DNA of 64,000 nucleotides from assembly GCA_035505375.1 (NCBI GenBank), contig DATJQV010000012.1, positions 44,600 to 108,599 on the forward strand. Direction: 5' to 3'. Under the pieces are notes generated by a model. The model had not been told where the DNA came from. It ran no database searches and saw nothing but the letters and a program-made list of their open reading frames with translations. Of the stretch, positions 50,884 to 58,680 are shown one piece after another (the stretch's first letter is position 1; each line of letters opens with the position of its first letter). Made by a program: the position numbers and the translations under genes. The DNA is from a bacterium (GTDB lineage: Bacteria; Hydrothermota; Tepidihabitantia; Tepidihabitantales; Tepidihabitantaceae).

Positions 50884-51366
50884 TTATCGCCGGTAGGTCC
50901 CCATGAGCCGGGCGGTGGCGAGGACGTGACCTTTCATCATGTCCATCAGCCGGGCCGCCTTGACGCCGGCCTCAACCGGCAGCAGGGCGTCGAGCGCGTA
51001 GAGTTCGAAGTGGTAGTCGTGCGGCCGGGCGGGCGGCGGATGGGGACCGCTGTAGCCAACTGTTCCAAAGTCATTCGTGCCCTGGACCGAGCCGTCGTCC
51101 AGTCTCTCCTGCCGGGGAACGCCCTCGGGCACGCCGGACGCGGTGCCGGGGATGTTGTAGATGAGCCAGTGGGTAAACGTACCGCCGGGCGCGTCGACGT
51201 CGCGAAAGATGATGGCGAAGCTTCGGGTGCCGGCCGGGCCCTTGCCCCAGCTCAGCTCCGGCGAAATATTAGCGCCGTCGGCGGTGCAGGTCCGGCGGAT
51301 GGTCCGGCCTTCAATGAGAGCCGGGCTGGTCAGATTCAAACCCCTGCGGGTTTCGTTTGGGTTCAT
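50884..51366 (-). CDS. YbhB/YbcL-family (PEBP, Raf-kinase-inhibitor-like) protein
   Basis: 160 residues from the ATG at 51366, which has AGGGAAG 8 nt upstream. PEBP motifs: SPELSW, FAIIFRDVDAPGGTFTHWLIYNIP, GYSGPHPPPARPHDYHFELYALDA. The bacterial role is unknown; the fold binds phosphate-containing ligands. An earlier start at 51396 adds ten residues and is less likely. Confidence 0.93.
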   Translation of the reverse strand: MNPNETRRGLNLTSPALIEGRTIRRTCTADGANISPELSWGKGPAGTRSFAIIFRDVDAPGGTFTHWLIYNIPGTASGVPEGVPRQERLDDGSVQGTNDFGTVGYSGPHPPPARPHDYHFELYALDALLPVEAGVKAARLMDMMKGHVLATARLMGTYRR

Positions 51367-51575
51367 GTCAGTCACTTCCCTTCTGTGGGCTCGCATCGGC
51401 CCGGTGCGGGTCCGGGTCGACCGATGCGGCGTCTTGGTAGGCTACCCTTGCGGATCCTCGATGCCATGTCCAAGTCTAGAACGGCGCGCCCTGATGTCAA
51501 TCGCCGGTGTCGCCCGGCCTGCGTACGCTACGCGACCCCACATTCAAGATTCTGGATTGGCCGCCGGGCGCCGGT

Positions 51576-51603
51576 TTGACTTCGGCTATATCGCGGCTAG
51601 ACT
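51576..51603 (+). promoter_or_regulatory. Promoter of the sugar operon
   Basis: TTGACT (51576-51581), 16-bp spacer, TAGACT (51598-51603), 22 nt before the GT4 start. Confidence 0.68.
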
Positions 51604-51614
51604 GACATATCACC

Positions 51615-51629
51615 ATGAACAAACCATGA
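51615..51629 (+). other. Four-codon leader reading frame overlapping the GT4 start
   Basis: ATG AAC AAA CCA TGA: a mini-ORF (MNKP) whose TGA overlaps the ATG of the glycosyltransferase as ATGA. No ribosome site precedes the GT4 ATG, so re-initiation after this frame is plausible. Confidence 0.45.
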
Positions 51630-53896
51630 GCAACCGCACTGCCCAGTTCGGGAAGATAGCGTTCATCGGCAACTACGTGCCGAGGCGCTGCGGCATCGCC
51701 ACGTTCACGGCCGACGTCTGCGAGTCGGTCGCGCGCGAGGCGCCGGACGTGGAGTGCGTGACCGCGGCCATGAATGACACGGTCGAGGGCTACGATTATC
51801 CGGACCGCGTGCGTTTTGAGGTCGCCCAGAACGACCTCGACGAGTACCGGCAACTCGCCGACTTCCTGAACCTGGGCCGGGTCGACCTCGTCTGCATGCA
51901 GCACGAGTACGGCATCTTCGGCGGCCCGGCCGGCAGCCACCTGCTGCTGACACAGCGCCGCCTGCGCATGCCGGTCGTGACTACGCTGCACACCGTGCTG
52001 CGTGAACCGAGCGATTTGCAGCGCCAGGTGCTGACCGAGATCTGTCACCTTTCGGATCGTGTCGTGGTGATGAGCGAACGGTCCCGCCGATACCTGGGCG
52101 AGATCTACGCAGTGCCGGCCGCCAAGGTCGACCTCATTCACCACGGAATTCCCGACATGCCCTTCGTCGACCCCAATTTCTACAAGGACCTGTTCGGCGT
52201 CGAAGGCCGGCGCGTCATCCTTACATTCGGCCTGCTCTCGCCCAACAAAGGCATCGAGAACGTCATCCGGGCGCTGCCCGCCGTCGTCGAACGGTTCCCG
52301 GATGCGGTCTACCTCGTGCTCGGCGTCACCCATCCCCACGTCAAACGTGAGAAAGGCGAGGAGTACCGCATTTCCCTGCAGCGGCTCGCGCGCGAGCTCG
52401 GGGTCGGCGATCACGTAGTATTCTACAACCGGTTCGTCGACATCGGCGAGCTTTGCCAGTTCCTCGGCGCCGCCGACCTCTACGTTACGCCTTACTTGAA
52501 CGAAGCCCAGGCCGTGTCCGGCACTCTCGCCTATGCGGCCGGGACCGGCAAGGCGGTAGTCTCCACGCCGTACTGGTACGCCGAAGAGCTGCTGGCCGAG
52601 GGCCGGGGCCGGCTCGTACCGTTCAACGACCACGCGGCGCTGGCCGAATCCTTCGTCCGGCTCTTCACCAACGAGGCGGAACGCCATTCCATGCGCAAGC
52701 AGGCCTATGCGTTCGGCCGCCAGATGATCTGGAAGGAAGTCGCGCGCAGCTATCTCGATACTTTCCACCGCGCCGCCGAGGAACGGCTGCGCAGCCCGGT
52801 TTTCGTGGACCGCGTCGCGGTCGAAGACCCGCTGGACATGGACCTGCCCGAACTGAACCTCAACCACCTGCTCACACTCACTGACGACACCGGAATCATC
52901 CAGCACGCCCGCAACACCGTGCCCAATCTCGGCGAAGGCTATACCACCGACGACAACAGCCGGGCGTTGATTGTGTCTTTGCGCGCGCTGGAGCACGAGA
53001 AGGACACCGCGGTCCTCCACCGGCTCGCCGGTCGCTACCTGGCCTTCATCGACTACGCCTTCAATCGCGAGAACCGGCGCTTCCGCAACTTCCTCGGCTA
53101 CGACCGCCGCTGGCTGGAAGACACCGGCTCGGAAGACTCCCATGGCCGCGCCCTCTGGGGTCTTGGCACCGTGGTTGGGGCCTCGCGCGACGATGCGTTC
53201 GTCGCCCTGGCCATGAATCTGTTCGACATGGCCCTGCCTGCCGTCGAGGTCTTCTCCAGCCCGCGCGCCTGGGCCTACGCGCTGCTCGGTGTCTGTTCCT
53301 ACATCAAGCGCTTCCCGGGTGCCAGCAACGCCCGCCGGGTCCGTGACGCGCTGGCGCAGCACTTGCTCGGAATGTACCGTGCGTGCGCCACCGACGAGTG
53401 GAAGTGGTTCGAGCAGTCCCTCGCCTACGGCAACGCCCGGCTGAGCCAGGCGCTTATCCGCGCCGGCGCCGACATCGGGAACGAGGAGATGACCGCCGCC
53501 GGCCTGAGCTCGCTCGACTGGCTGGTCCGTATCCAGACCGCCGAGGCCGGTAACTTCTCACCGATTCCCAACACCGGCTGGAAGCGCGGCACCCCGAGAC
53601 CCCACTTCGACCAGCAGCCAATCGAGGCGCAATGCACGGTCGAAGCCTGCTTCCGGGCCTGGCGCGTTACCAAGGAACGACGCTGGCGCGAGGCGATGAC
53701 CACGACGTTCGAATGGTTCCTCGGTCGCAACGACCTCGGCCGGCCCGTCTACGACTACGCGACCGGCGGCTGCCACGATGGCCTGCACCCCGAGGGCGTT
53801 AATGCCAACGAAGGGTCCGAGTCCACCCTCGCCTTCCTCGGCTCGCTGCTCACCCTGCGCTATGCCGAAACCGTGGGCAGCGAGGAGGACCGCTGA
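51626..53896 (+). CDS. GT4 glycosyltransferase fused to a C-terminal toroid-like domain
   Basis: 756 residues. Residues about 1-400 form a GT-B glycosyltransferase: IAFIGNYVPRRCGIATFTADV, VCMQHEYGIFGGPAGSHLL, a GVEGRRVILTFGLLSPNKGIE hinge, DLYVTPYLNEAQAVSGTLAYAAGTGKAVV and the E-x7-E region. Residues about 410-756 (EGYTTDDNSRALI, SEDSHGRALWGLG, FEQSLAYGNARLSQALI, NEGSESTLAFLGSL) look like an alpha/alpha-toroid related to glycosidases or epimerases. Directly followed by GH130, a pairing that suggests manno-oligosaccharide or glycan metabolism. Start chosen from the promoter position; ORF continues upstream without support. Confidence 0.87.
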   Translation: MSNRTAQFGKIAFIGNYVPRRCGIATFTADVCESVAREAPDVECVTAAMNDTVEGYDYPDRVRFEVAQNDLDEYRQLADFLNLGRVDLVCMQHEYGIFGGPAGSHLLLTQRRLRMPVVTTLHTVLREPSDLQRQVLTEICHLSDRVVVMSERSRRYLGEIYAVPAAKVDLIHHGIPDMPFVDPNFYKDLFGVEGRRVILTFGLLSPNKGIENVIRALPAVVERFPDAVYLVLGVTHPHVKREKGEEYRISLQRLARELGVGDHVVFYNRFVDIGELCQFLGAADLYVTPYLNEAQAVSGTLAYAAGTGKAVVSTPYWYAEELLAEGRGRLVPFNDHAALAESFVRLFTNEAERHSMRKQAYAFGRQMIWKEVARSYLDTFHRAAEERLRSPVFVDRVAVEDPLDMDLPELNLNHLLTLTDDTGIIQHARNTVPNLGEGYTTDDNSRALIVSLRALEHEKDTAVLHRLAGRYLAFIDYAFNRENRRFRNFLGYDRRWLEDTGSEDSHGRALWGLGTVVGASRDDAFVALAMNLFDMALPAVEVFSSPRAWAYALLGVCSYIKRFPGASNARRVRDALAQHLLGMYRACATDEWKWFEQSLAYGNARLSQALIRAGADIGNEEMTAAGLSSLDWLVRIQTAEAGNFSPIPNTGWKRGTPRPHFDQQPIEAQCTVEACFRAWRVTKERRWREAMTTTFEWFLGRNDLGRPVYDYATGGCHDGLHPEGVNANEGSESTLAFLGSLLTLRYAETVGSEEDR

Positions 53897-54852
53897 CCGC
53901 GAGCGACGGCCTCTTCCAACGCTGGCCGAGCAATCCCATCCTGACCGCCGCGGACTGGCCTCATACCGTCAACGCCGTGTTCAACCCCGGCGCAGTCCGG
54001 CTGCCGGACGGCACGACGCTCCTGCTTTGCCGCGTCGAGGACCGGCGGGGCATTTCCAGTCTCTGGGCGGCCCGCTCTGCCGACGGCATCTCCGACTGGC
54101 AGGTCGACTCCGAACCGGCCATGCTCCTGAACTCGCACCACCACACCGAGGAAGCGTGGGGTGTCGAAGACCCGCGCGTCGTGTGGCTGGATGAAATAGG
54201 GAAGTACGCGACGACATATACCGCTTACTCGTCCGCGGGACCGGCCGTTTCGCTGGCGCTCACCTCCGACTTCCGGAAGTTCGAACGGGTCGGCATGGTG
54301 ATGCTGCCGGACAACAAGGACGCGGCTCTCCTGCCGCACCGCATAAACGGCCGCTGGCAAATGCTCCACCGACCTAATGCCGGGCTTACCACGGACATCT
54401 GGATGGCCGAGTCACCCGACCTGCAGCATTGGGGCGGCTATCGGCGCGTGCTCGGGGCCCGCCAGGGCGCATGGTGGGACGCGTTCCGGATCGGACTCGG
54501 GCCGCCGCTCATCGAGACCGAACGCGGCTGGCTGATGCTCTACCACGGAGTACGGCAGACCGCGGCCGGGTGCCTCTACCGCGTCGGCCTGGCGCTGCTC
54601 GACGCCCAAGACCCGAGCCGGGTGCTCCGGCGCGGCGATGAATGGGTATTCGGCCCGGAGGAAGATTACGAACGTCAGGGCGACGTCGGCGACGTTGTCT
54701 TTCCCTGTGGCACGACCATCGGGCCGGACCGCGATACCCTGAGCATCTACTACGGCGCAGCCGACACCTGCATCGGCCTCGCCACAGCCCGGGTCTCCGA
54801 GCTCCTTGCGTGGCTCGACCGCCACCCCTCGACCTCCGCACCCGCGGTCTAA
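53893..54852 (+). CDS. GH130-family glycosidase/phosphorylase
   Basis: About 319 residues if started at the CTG at 53893, which overlaps the GT4 stop (CTGA) and has GAGGAGG a few bases upstream; the conserved N-terminal RWPSNPILTAADWPHTVNAVFNPG would be lost with the first standard start (GTG 53977). Five-bladed-propeller motifs: FNPGAVRL, EDPRVVWL, TSDFRKFERVG, DALLP-like DAALLP, and WDAFRIGLGPPLIETERGWLMLYHG. GH130 enzymes phosphorolyse or hydrolyse beta-mannosides. The family is sure; the CTG start is inferred. Confidence 0.87.
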   Translation: MTASDGLFQRWPSNPILTAADWPHTVNAVFNPGAVRLPDGTTLLLCRVEDRRGISSLWAARSADGISDWQVDSEPAMLLNSHHHTEEAWGVEDPRVVWLDEIGKYATTYTAYSSAGPAVSLALTSDFRKFERVGMVMLPDNKDAALLPHRINGRWQMLHRPNAGLTTDIWMAESPDLQHWGGYRRVLGARQGAWWDAFRIGLGPPLIETERGWLMLYHGVRQTAAGCLYRVGLALLDAQDPSRVLRRGDEWVFGPEEDYERQGDVGDVVFPCGTTIGPDRDTLSIYYGAADTCIGLATARVSELLAWLDRHPSTSAPAV

Positions 54853-54859
54853 GCGGAAC

Positions 54860-55789
54860 TTGATCTACACAGTCACTCTCAACCCGGCCCTGGATCGGAC
54901 ACTATACGTGGAATCGCTATCGCCCGGACAGACGACCCGAATCCGTCACGAGGAACGCTATGCGGGCGGCAAGGGAATCGACGTGTCGCGGGCCCTCCGC
55001 GAAATGGGCAGCGACAACGTCGCGCTCGGACTCGTGGGCGGATTCGGCGGCAAGGAACTCGAAGGCCGGTTGCTGCTCGCCGGCGTCGCCTGCAGGTTCA
55101 CCCACATCGCCAACGAAACCCGCACCAACATCATCATCCAGGACGAGCCGAGCGGAGCCGAAACCGCGCTGCTGGCTCGCGGCCCCGAGGTGCAACCTTC
55201 CGAGTTGATGGACTTCCTCGACGTCCTGGAGAAATCACCGGACATGAGTCTCCTTGTCATCTCCGGCTCGCTGCCGCCTGGGCTCACGCCCGAAGTCTAT
55301 TCACGGATGATAACCATCGGCAACGAGCGAGGCGCTCGGGTCGTGCTCGATACTGCGGGCGATGCCCTGCGCCAGTCCATCCGTGCCCGCCCGGCCGTAA
55401 TCAAGCCCAACCGCTTTGAACTAGCTGACCTCGCGGGCAAGGCACTCCCCGACGTCCGCGCCATCTCCGAGTACAGTACGAGCCTCCTGGACTGGGTCGA
55501 GACCGTGCTCGTGTCCATGGGCCCGGAGGGAATCGTGATGGTAACCCGACACCAGATCCTCCACGCGAGGCCGCCAAAGGTGGCGGTGAAGAGCAGTGTC
55601 GGCGCCGGCGACTGCGCGGTGGCCGGATTCGTGCACGGATTGGCAATCGGAGAGACGGCCGCCGAGGCGCTGCGCCGGGGGGTCGCCGCCGGTTCGGCCG
55701 CGACGTTGAACGCGGGCACCGGCCTCTGCCGCTGCGCAGATGTCGACGCCCTCCTGCCGCAGGTCGCGGTTGAGGAAGTCAGGCTGTGA
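54860..55789 (+). CDS. 1-phosphofructokinase / PfkB-family sugar kinase
   Basis: 309 residues from a TTG 7 nt after the GH130 stop. Family signature: N-terminal IYTVTLNPALDRTLYVE, YAGGKGIDVSRAL (sugar-binding Gly-Gly-Lys), SGSLPPGLTPE, VIKPNRFELADLAG and the C-terminal anion hole GAGDCAVAGFVHGL with catalytic Asp. Phosphorylates fructose-1-phosphate, fructose-6-phosphate or tagatose-6-phosphate. Followed with a 4-bp overlap by an aldolase, which suggests the product is a ketose bisphosphate that is then split. Confidence 0.92.
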   Translation: MIYTVTLNPALDRTLYVESLSPGQTTRIRHEERYAGGKGIDVSRALREMGSDNVALGLVGGFGGKELEGRLLLAGVACRFTHIANETRTNIIIQDEPSGAETALLARGPEVQPSELMDFLDVLEKSPDMSLLVISGSLPPGLTPEVYSRMITIGNERGARVVLDTAGDALRQSIRARPAVIKPNRFELADLAGKALPDVRAISEYSTSLLDWVETVLVSMGPEGIVMVTRHQILHARPPKVAVKSSVGAGDCAVAGFVHGLAIGETAAEALRRGVAAGSAATLNAGTGLCRCADVDALLPQVAVEEVRL

Positions 55790-56706
55790 GCCTCGTCCCC
55801 GGCAAGGACATCCTCTCCGCTGCCAACGCGAAGGGCCGTGCGGTCGGCGCGTTCAACTTCAGCGACCTGGAATTCATGCAGGCGATTGTGGCTGCGGCAC
55901 ACGCCCGGCAGACGCCGGTGTTCCTCGCCACGAGCGAAAGCGCCATCGAGTACGCGGGGCTTGAGTATGTCGTCGCCATGGCCAGAGCCGCGGCGGAAAC
56001 GACGACGGTCCCGCTATGCCTCCACCTGGACCACGGCAGAGACCCCGCACTGATCCGACGCTGCATCAATGCGGGCTACACATCGGTCATGATTGACGCC
56101 TCGCACCTGCCGTTCGAGGAGAATCTCCGGCAGACACGCGCCGTCGTACAGATGGCTCATCCGGCCGGCGTCTCCGTCGAAGCCGAACTGGGCCGCCTGG
56201 TCGGCCGGGAGGACGGCGTCGTTGTCGCGGAACGAGAAGCGCTTTTCGTTGACCCCGTCGAGGCGGCCCGTTTCGTGACTGAGACCGGCATTGACTCCCT
56301 GGCCCCGGCCATCGGCACCGCGCACGGCGCGTTCAAGTTCAAGGGCGAACCGAGGCTGGACTTCGACCGGTTGAGGAAGGTGAAAGAAGGCACCGGCGGA
56401 ATCCCGCTGGTCCTGCACGGCGCTTCATCGGTGCCGCAGGACTTGCTTGAGAAATGCGAACGATACGGTCTGGACGTGAAAGGGGCGCGCGGCGTACCGG
56501 AACAGGACCTTGCGCAGGCAATCAAGCTGGGCGTCAACAAGGTCAACGTCGACACGGACCTGCGGCTCGCGTTCGCGGCTGAGGTGAGACACGTGTTCAA
56601 CGAACAGCCCAGAGACTTCGACCCGCGACACTACCTGGGCAAGGCCCGGGACGCGGTCAAGGAACTCGTCGAACAGAAGATAGACCTGTTCAACCTGGTC
56701 GCGTGA
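55786..56706 (+). CDS. Class II fructose-/tagatose-bisphosphate aldolase
   Basis: 306 residues. Zinc/substrate motifs: GAFNFSDLEFMQAIV, LCLHLDHGRDPALI (zinc His, catalytic Asp), SVEAELGRLVGREDG, APAIGTAHGAFKF, LVLHGASSVPQDLL and GVNKVNVDTDLRLAF. Splits fructose-1,6- or tagatose-1,6-bisphosphate to triose phosphates. GTG start overlaps the kinase stop as GTGA. Completes the GT4-GH130-kinase-aldolase operon. Confidence 0.95.
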   Translation: MSLVPGKDILSAANAKGRAVGAFNFSDLEFMQAIVAAAHARQTPVFLATSESAIEYAGLEYVVAMARAAAETTTVPLCLHLDHGRDPALIRRCINAGYTSVMIDASHLPFEENLRQTRAVVQMAHPAGVSVEAELGRLVGREDGVVVAEREALFVDPVEAARFVTETGIDSLAPAIGTAHGAFKFKGEPRLDFDRLRKVKEGTGGIPLVLHGASSVPQDLLEKCERYGLDVKGARGVPEQDLAQAIKLGVNKVNVDTDLRLAFAAEVRHVFNEQPRDFDPRHYLGKARDAVKELVEQKIDLFNLVA

Positions 56707-56761
56707 GAGCGCTACGGCCGACCCTCGTCGGCCAAGTGCTTCGTTTCCGGACCGCTGCCCC

Positions 56762-56810
56762 TCGATCTCCCCATCCCTTCATCCCTTCTCCCCTCTACCC
56801 CGCGGGTTCC
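56762..56810. repeat. Heptamer array between aldolase and purN
   Basis: CCCCATC, CCTTCAT, CCCTTCT, CCCCTCT, ACCCCGC in phase. Confidence 0.78.
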
Positions 56811-56903
56811 GGAGTGAAGTGCAACCGGGGCCACCGGCGGCGAACTTCTGACCGGCAGCCGGACGCCGCAAGCCGCGTCCCGTTCGGCGCCATCTTCTCG
56901 CGT

Positions 56904-56931
56904 TTGACAAGCACGGGTTAGAGGCTAGAAT
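56904..56931 (+). promoter_or_regulatory. Promoter of purN
   Basis: TTGACA (56904-56909), 16-bp spacer, TAGAAT (56926-56931), 6 nt before the ATG: predicted leaderless. Confidence 0.8.
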
Positions 56932-56937
56932 CGAGCC

Positions 56938-57579
56938 ATGAGCAAAGTTGGCATAGCAGTCCTCGCCTCGGGCCGCGGCACGAACTTCGAGGCGCTGGCC
57001 CGCTCGGTCCGGAGCGGTGACACGAACGGCGAGATCCGCCTGCTCGTCGTCAACGTCCCGGATGCGCCGGTACTGAAGCGGGCCGAGGCCGAACATGTTC
57101 CCTCCGTACTCATTCCCCACCGTCAGTTCAAGATTCGCGGCGAGTTTGAACAGGCGCTTGCCGCCGAGCTGAGGAGACACGACATCGGTCTTGTCTGCCT
57201 GGCCGGATTCATGCGCATCCTCTCCCCGGTCTTCGTCAACGCCTTCGAGAACCGCATCATGAACATCCACCCGTCGCTCCTGCCCGCTTTTGCCGGCCTG
57301 CAGGGGATGCAGGTCCATGAGGCGGCAATCGCGGCAGGCGTGAAGGTCTCGGGCTGCACGGTGCACTTCGTGACCCTGGACCTCGACGCCGGGCCGATTG
57401 TTGTCCAACGGGCGATAGCGGTATGCGACACCGACACGCCGGAAACGCTCTCGCAGCGGGTGCTGGTCGAGGAACACCAGGCCTATGGCGAAGCCGTGAA
57501 GCTCTTCTGCGCCGGCCGCCTCAGGATTGAAGGCAGACGCGTTCTTGTCCGTGGGAACGAGGAAACGACCCGTGGCTGA
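56938..57579 (+). CDS. purN: Phosphoribosylglycinamide formyltransferase
   Basis: 213 residues. Transfers formyl from 10-formyl-THF to GAR in purine synthesis. Motifs: GIAVLASGRGTNFEAL, LAGFMRILSPVFV, the catalytic NIHPSLLPAFAG (Asn, His) and VHFVTLDLDAGPIVVQ (Asp). Slightly long at the C-terminus. The following gene overlaps its end by 8 bp. Confidence 0.96.
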   Translation: MSKVGIAVLASGRGTNFEALARSVRSGDTNGEIRLLVVNVPDAPVLKRAEAEHVPSVLIPHRQFKIRGEFEQALAAELRRHDIGLVCLAGFMRILSPVFVNAFENRIMNIHPSLLPAFAGLQGMQVHEAAIAAGVKVSGCTVHFVTLDLDAGPIVVQRAIAVCDTDTPETLSQRVLVEEHQAYGEAVKLFCAGRLRIEGRRVLVRGNEETTRG

Positions 57580-58588
57580 GAAGAAGCTGCGGGTTGCCGT
57601 CGTCGGGTGCGGGACTCAATCGCAGCTTGCCTACATTCCCGTTCTCAGACAGAACCCGTCGGTCGAGATCTCCTCGCTTTGCGACACCGACGTCCGCAAG
57701 CTGAACCAGCTCTGCGCGATTCACAAAGTCGAGAAGCACTACGTCGACTTCGACGACCTGAAGGAAGACGAGGCGATTGACGCCGTCGTCATCGCCACTC
57801 CCAACCACCTGCACGCGCCGATGGCCCTGGCGGCAATGCGCTACGGCAAGGACGTGCTCTGCGAGATGCCGCTGGGACTTGACGCCGCCGAAGTCAGACA
57901 GATGATGAGCTGTGCGGAGCAGGAGAAGCGGAAGCTCATGCCCGCGATGAACACGCGCCTCCGGCCCGACATCCAGACCATCCGCCGGTTCGTCGAAGGC
58001 GGAGAATTGGGTGAGCTCTATTACTGCAAGACCGGCTGGCTTCAGGGCCGCGAGTCCTGGTCACTGTCCGGCTGGCGCGGGGAGCGGCTGCGGGCGGGCG
58101 GCGGCGCGTTCCTTTCGCTCGGCACTGCCCTGCTCGACGCCTCGCTTGCCCTGCTGGCCCCGCACAAACCGGTTTCCGTCATCGGGGCGGCCCATCATCG
58201 GGCCCCGCAATCTGAGGTGGAAGACACCGCCTTCGCGATGATCCGATTCGAGCCGGACCTGACCCTGACGCTCGAGGTCGGCTGGTCCATGCTGCAGGAG
58301 AAGGACCTGACGTACCTGAACCTGTTCGGCAACGCCGGAGCGGCGCTGCTCAATCCGACTCAGATCCACAAAGAGATGCACGGACACCTGGTAAATGTCA
58401 CGCCCCAGATACCGGCCAAGGACTACCAGCGCTCGTCCTGGCGGATGCTCGTGAACCTCTGGGTGGAATCGCTTGTGCGGGGAACGCCGTTGCCCATCGA
58501 CGCCGCCGAAGCGCAGACGATCAGCCGACTCGCGGACGCCTTCTACCGCTCCCAGTCAACCCGCACCGAGGTCCCCCTAAAGCAGTAG
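57572..58588 (+). CDS. Gfo/Idh/MocA-family oxidoreductase
   Basis: 338 residues from a GTG at 57572 preceded by GAGGAAA. N-terminal Rossmann fold (RVAVVGCGTQSQLAYIPVL), DAVVIATPNHLHAPMALAAM, the GKDVLCEMPLG Lys-Pro-like region (here EMPL rather than EKPL, so the usual catalytic Lys is replaced by Met), and a C-terminal alpha/beta domain. Uses NAD(P) on sugars or related compounds; the changed EKP motif may alter activity. Confidence 0.9.
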   Translation: MAEKKLRVAVVGCGTQSQLAYIPVLRQNPSVEISSLCDTDVRKLNQLCAIHKVEKHYVDFDDLKEDEAIDAVVIATPNHLHAPMALAAMRYGKDVLCEMPLGLDAAEVRQMMSCAEQEKRKLMPAMNTRLRPDIQTIRRFVEGGELGELYYCKTGWLQGRESWSLSGWRGERLRAGGGAFLSLGTALLDASLALLAPHKPVSVIGAAHHRAPQSEVEDTAFAMIRFEPDLTLTLEVGWSMLQEKDLTYLNLFGNAGAALLNPTQIHKEMHGHLVNVTPQIPAKDYQRSSWRMLVNLWVESLVRGTPLPIDAAEAQTISRLADAFYRSQSTRTEVPLKQ

Positions 58589-58591
58589 AGC

Positions 58592-58665
58592 CAGGAGTGA
58601 ATTGTGAAGAGTGAAAGTCGGACCCGGATTTCACTATTCTCCATTCACTGTTCACCATTGGCCCC
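58592..58665. repeat. Octamer arrays of opposite sense before lnt
   Basis: GAGTGAAT, TGTGAAGA, GTGAAAG-type units, then TCACTATT, CTCCATTC, ACTGTTCA, CCATTGG in 8-bp phase; the two halves are roughly complementary. Confidence 0.72.
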
Positions 58666-58680
58666 CGAGGTCCCGCTCAC

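Noticed and set aside
51497..53362. 621-codon minus-strand frame opposite the GT4 gene
   Set aside because: Antisense shadow caused by high GC third positions; the plus-strand protein has clear domains.
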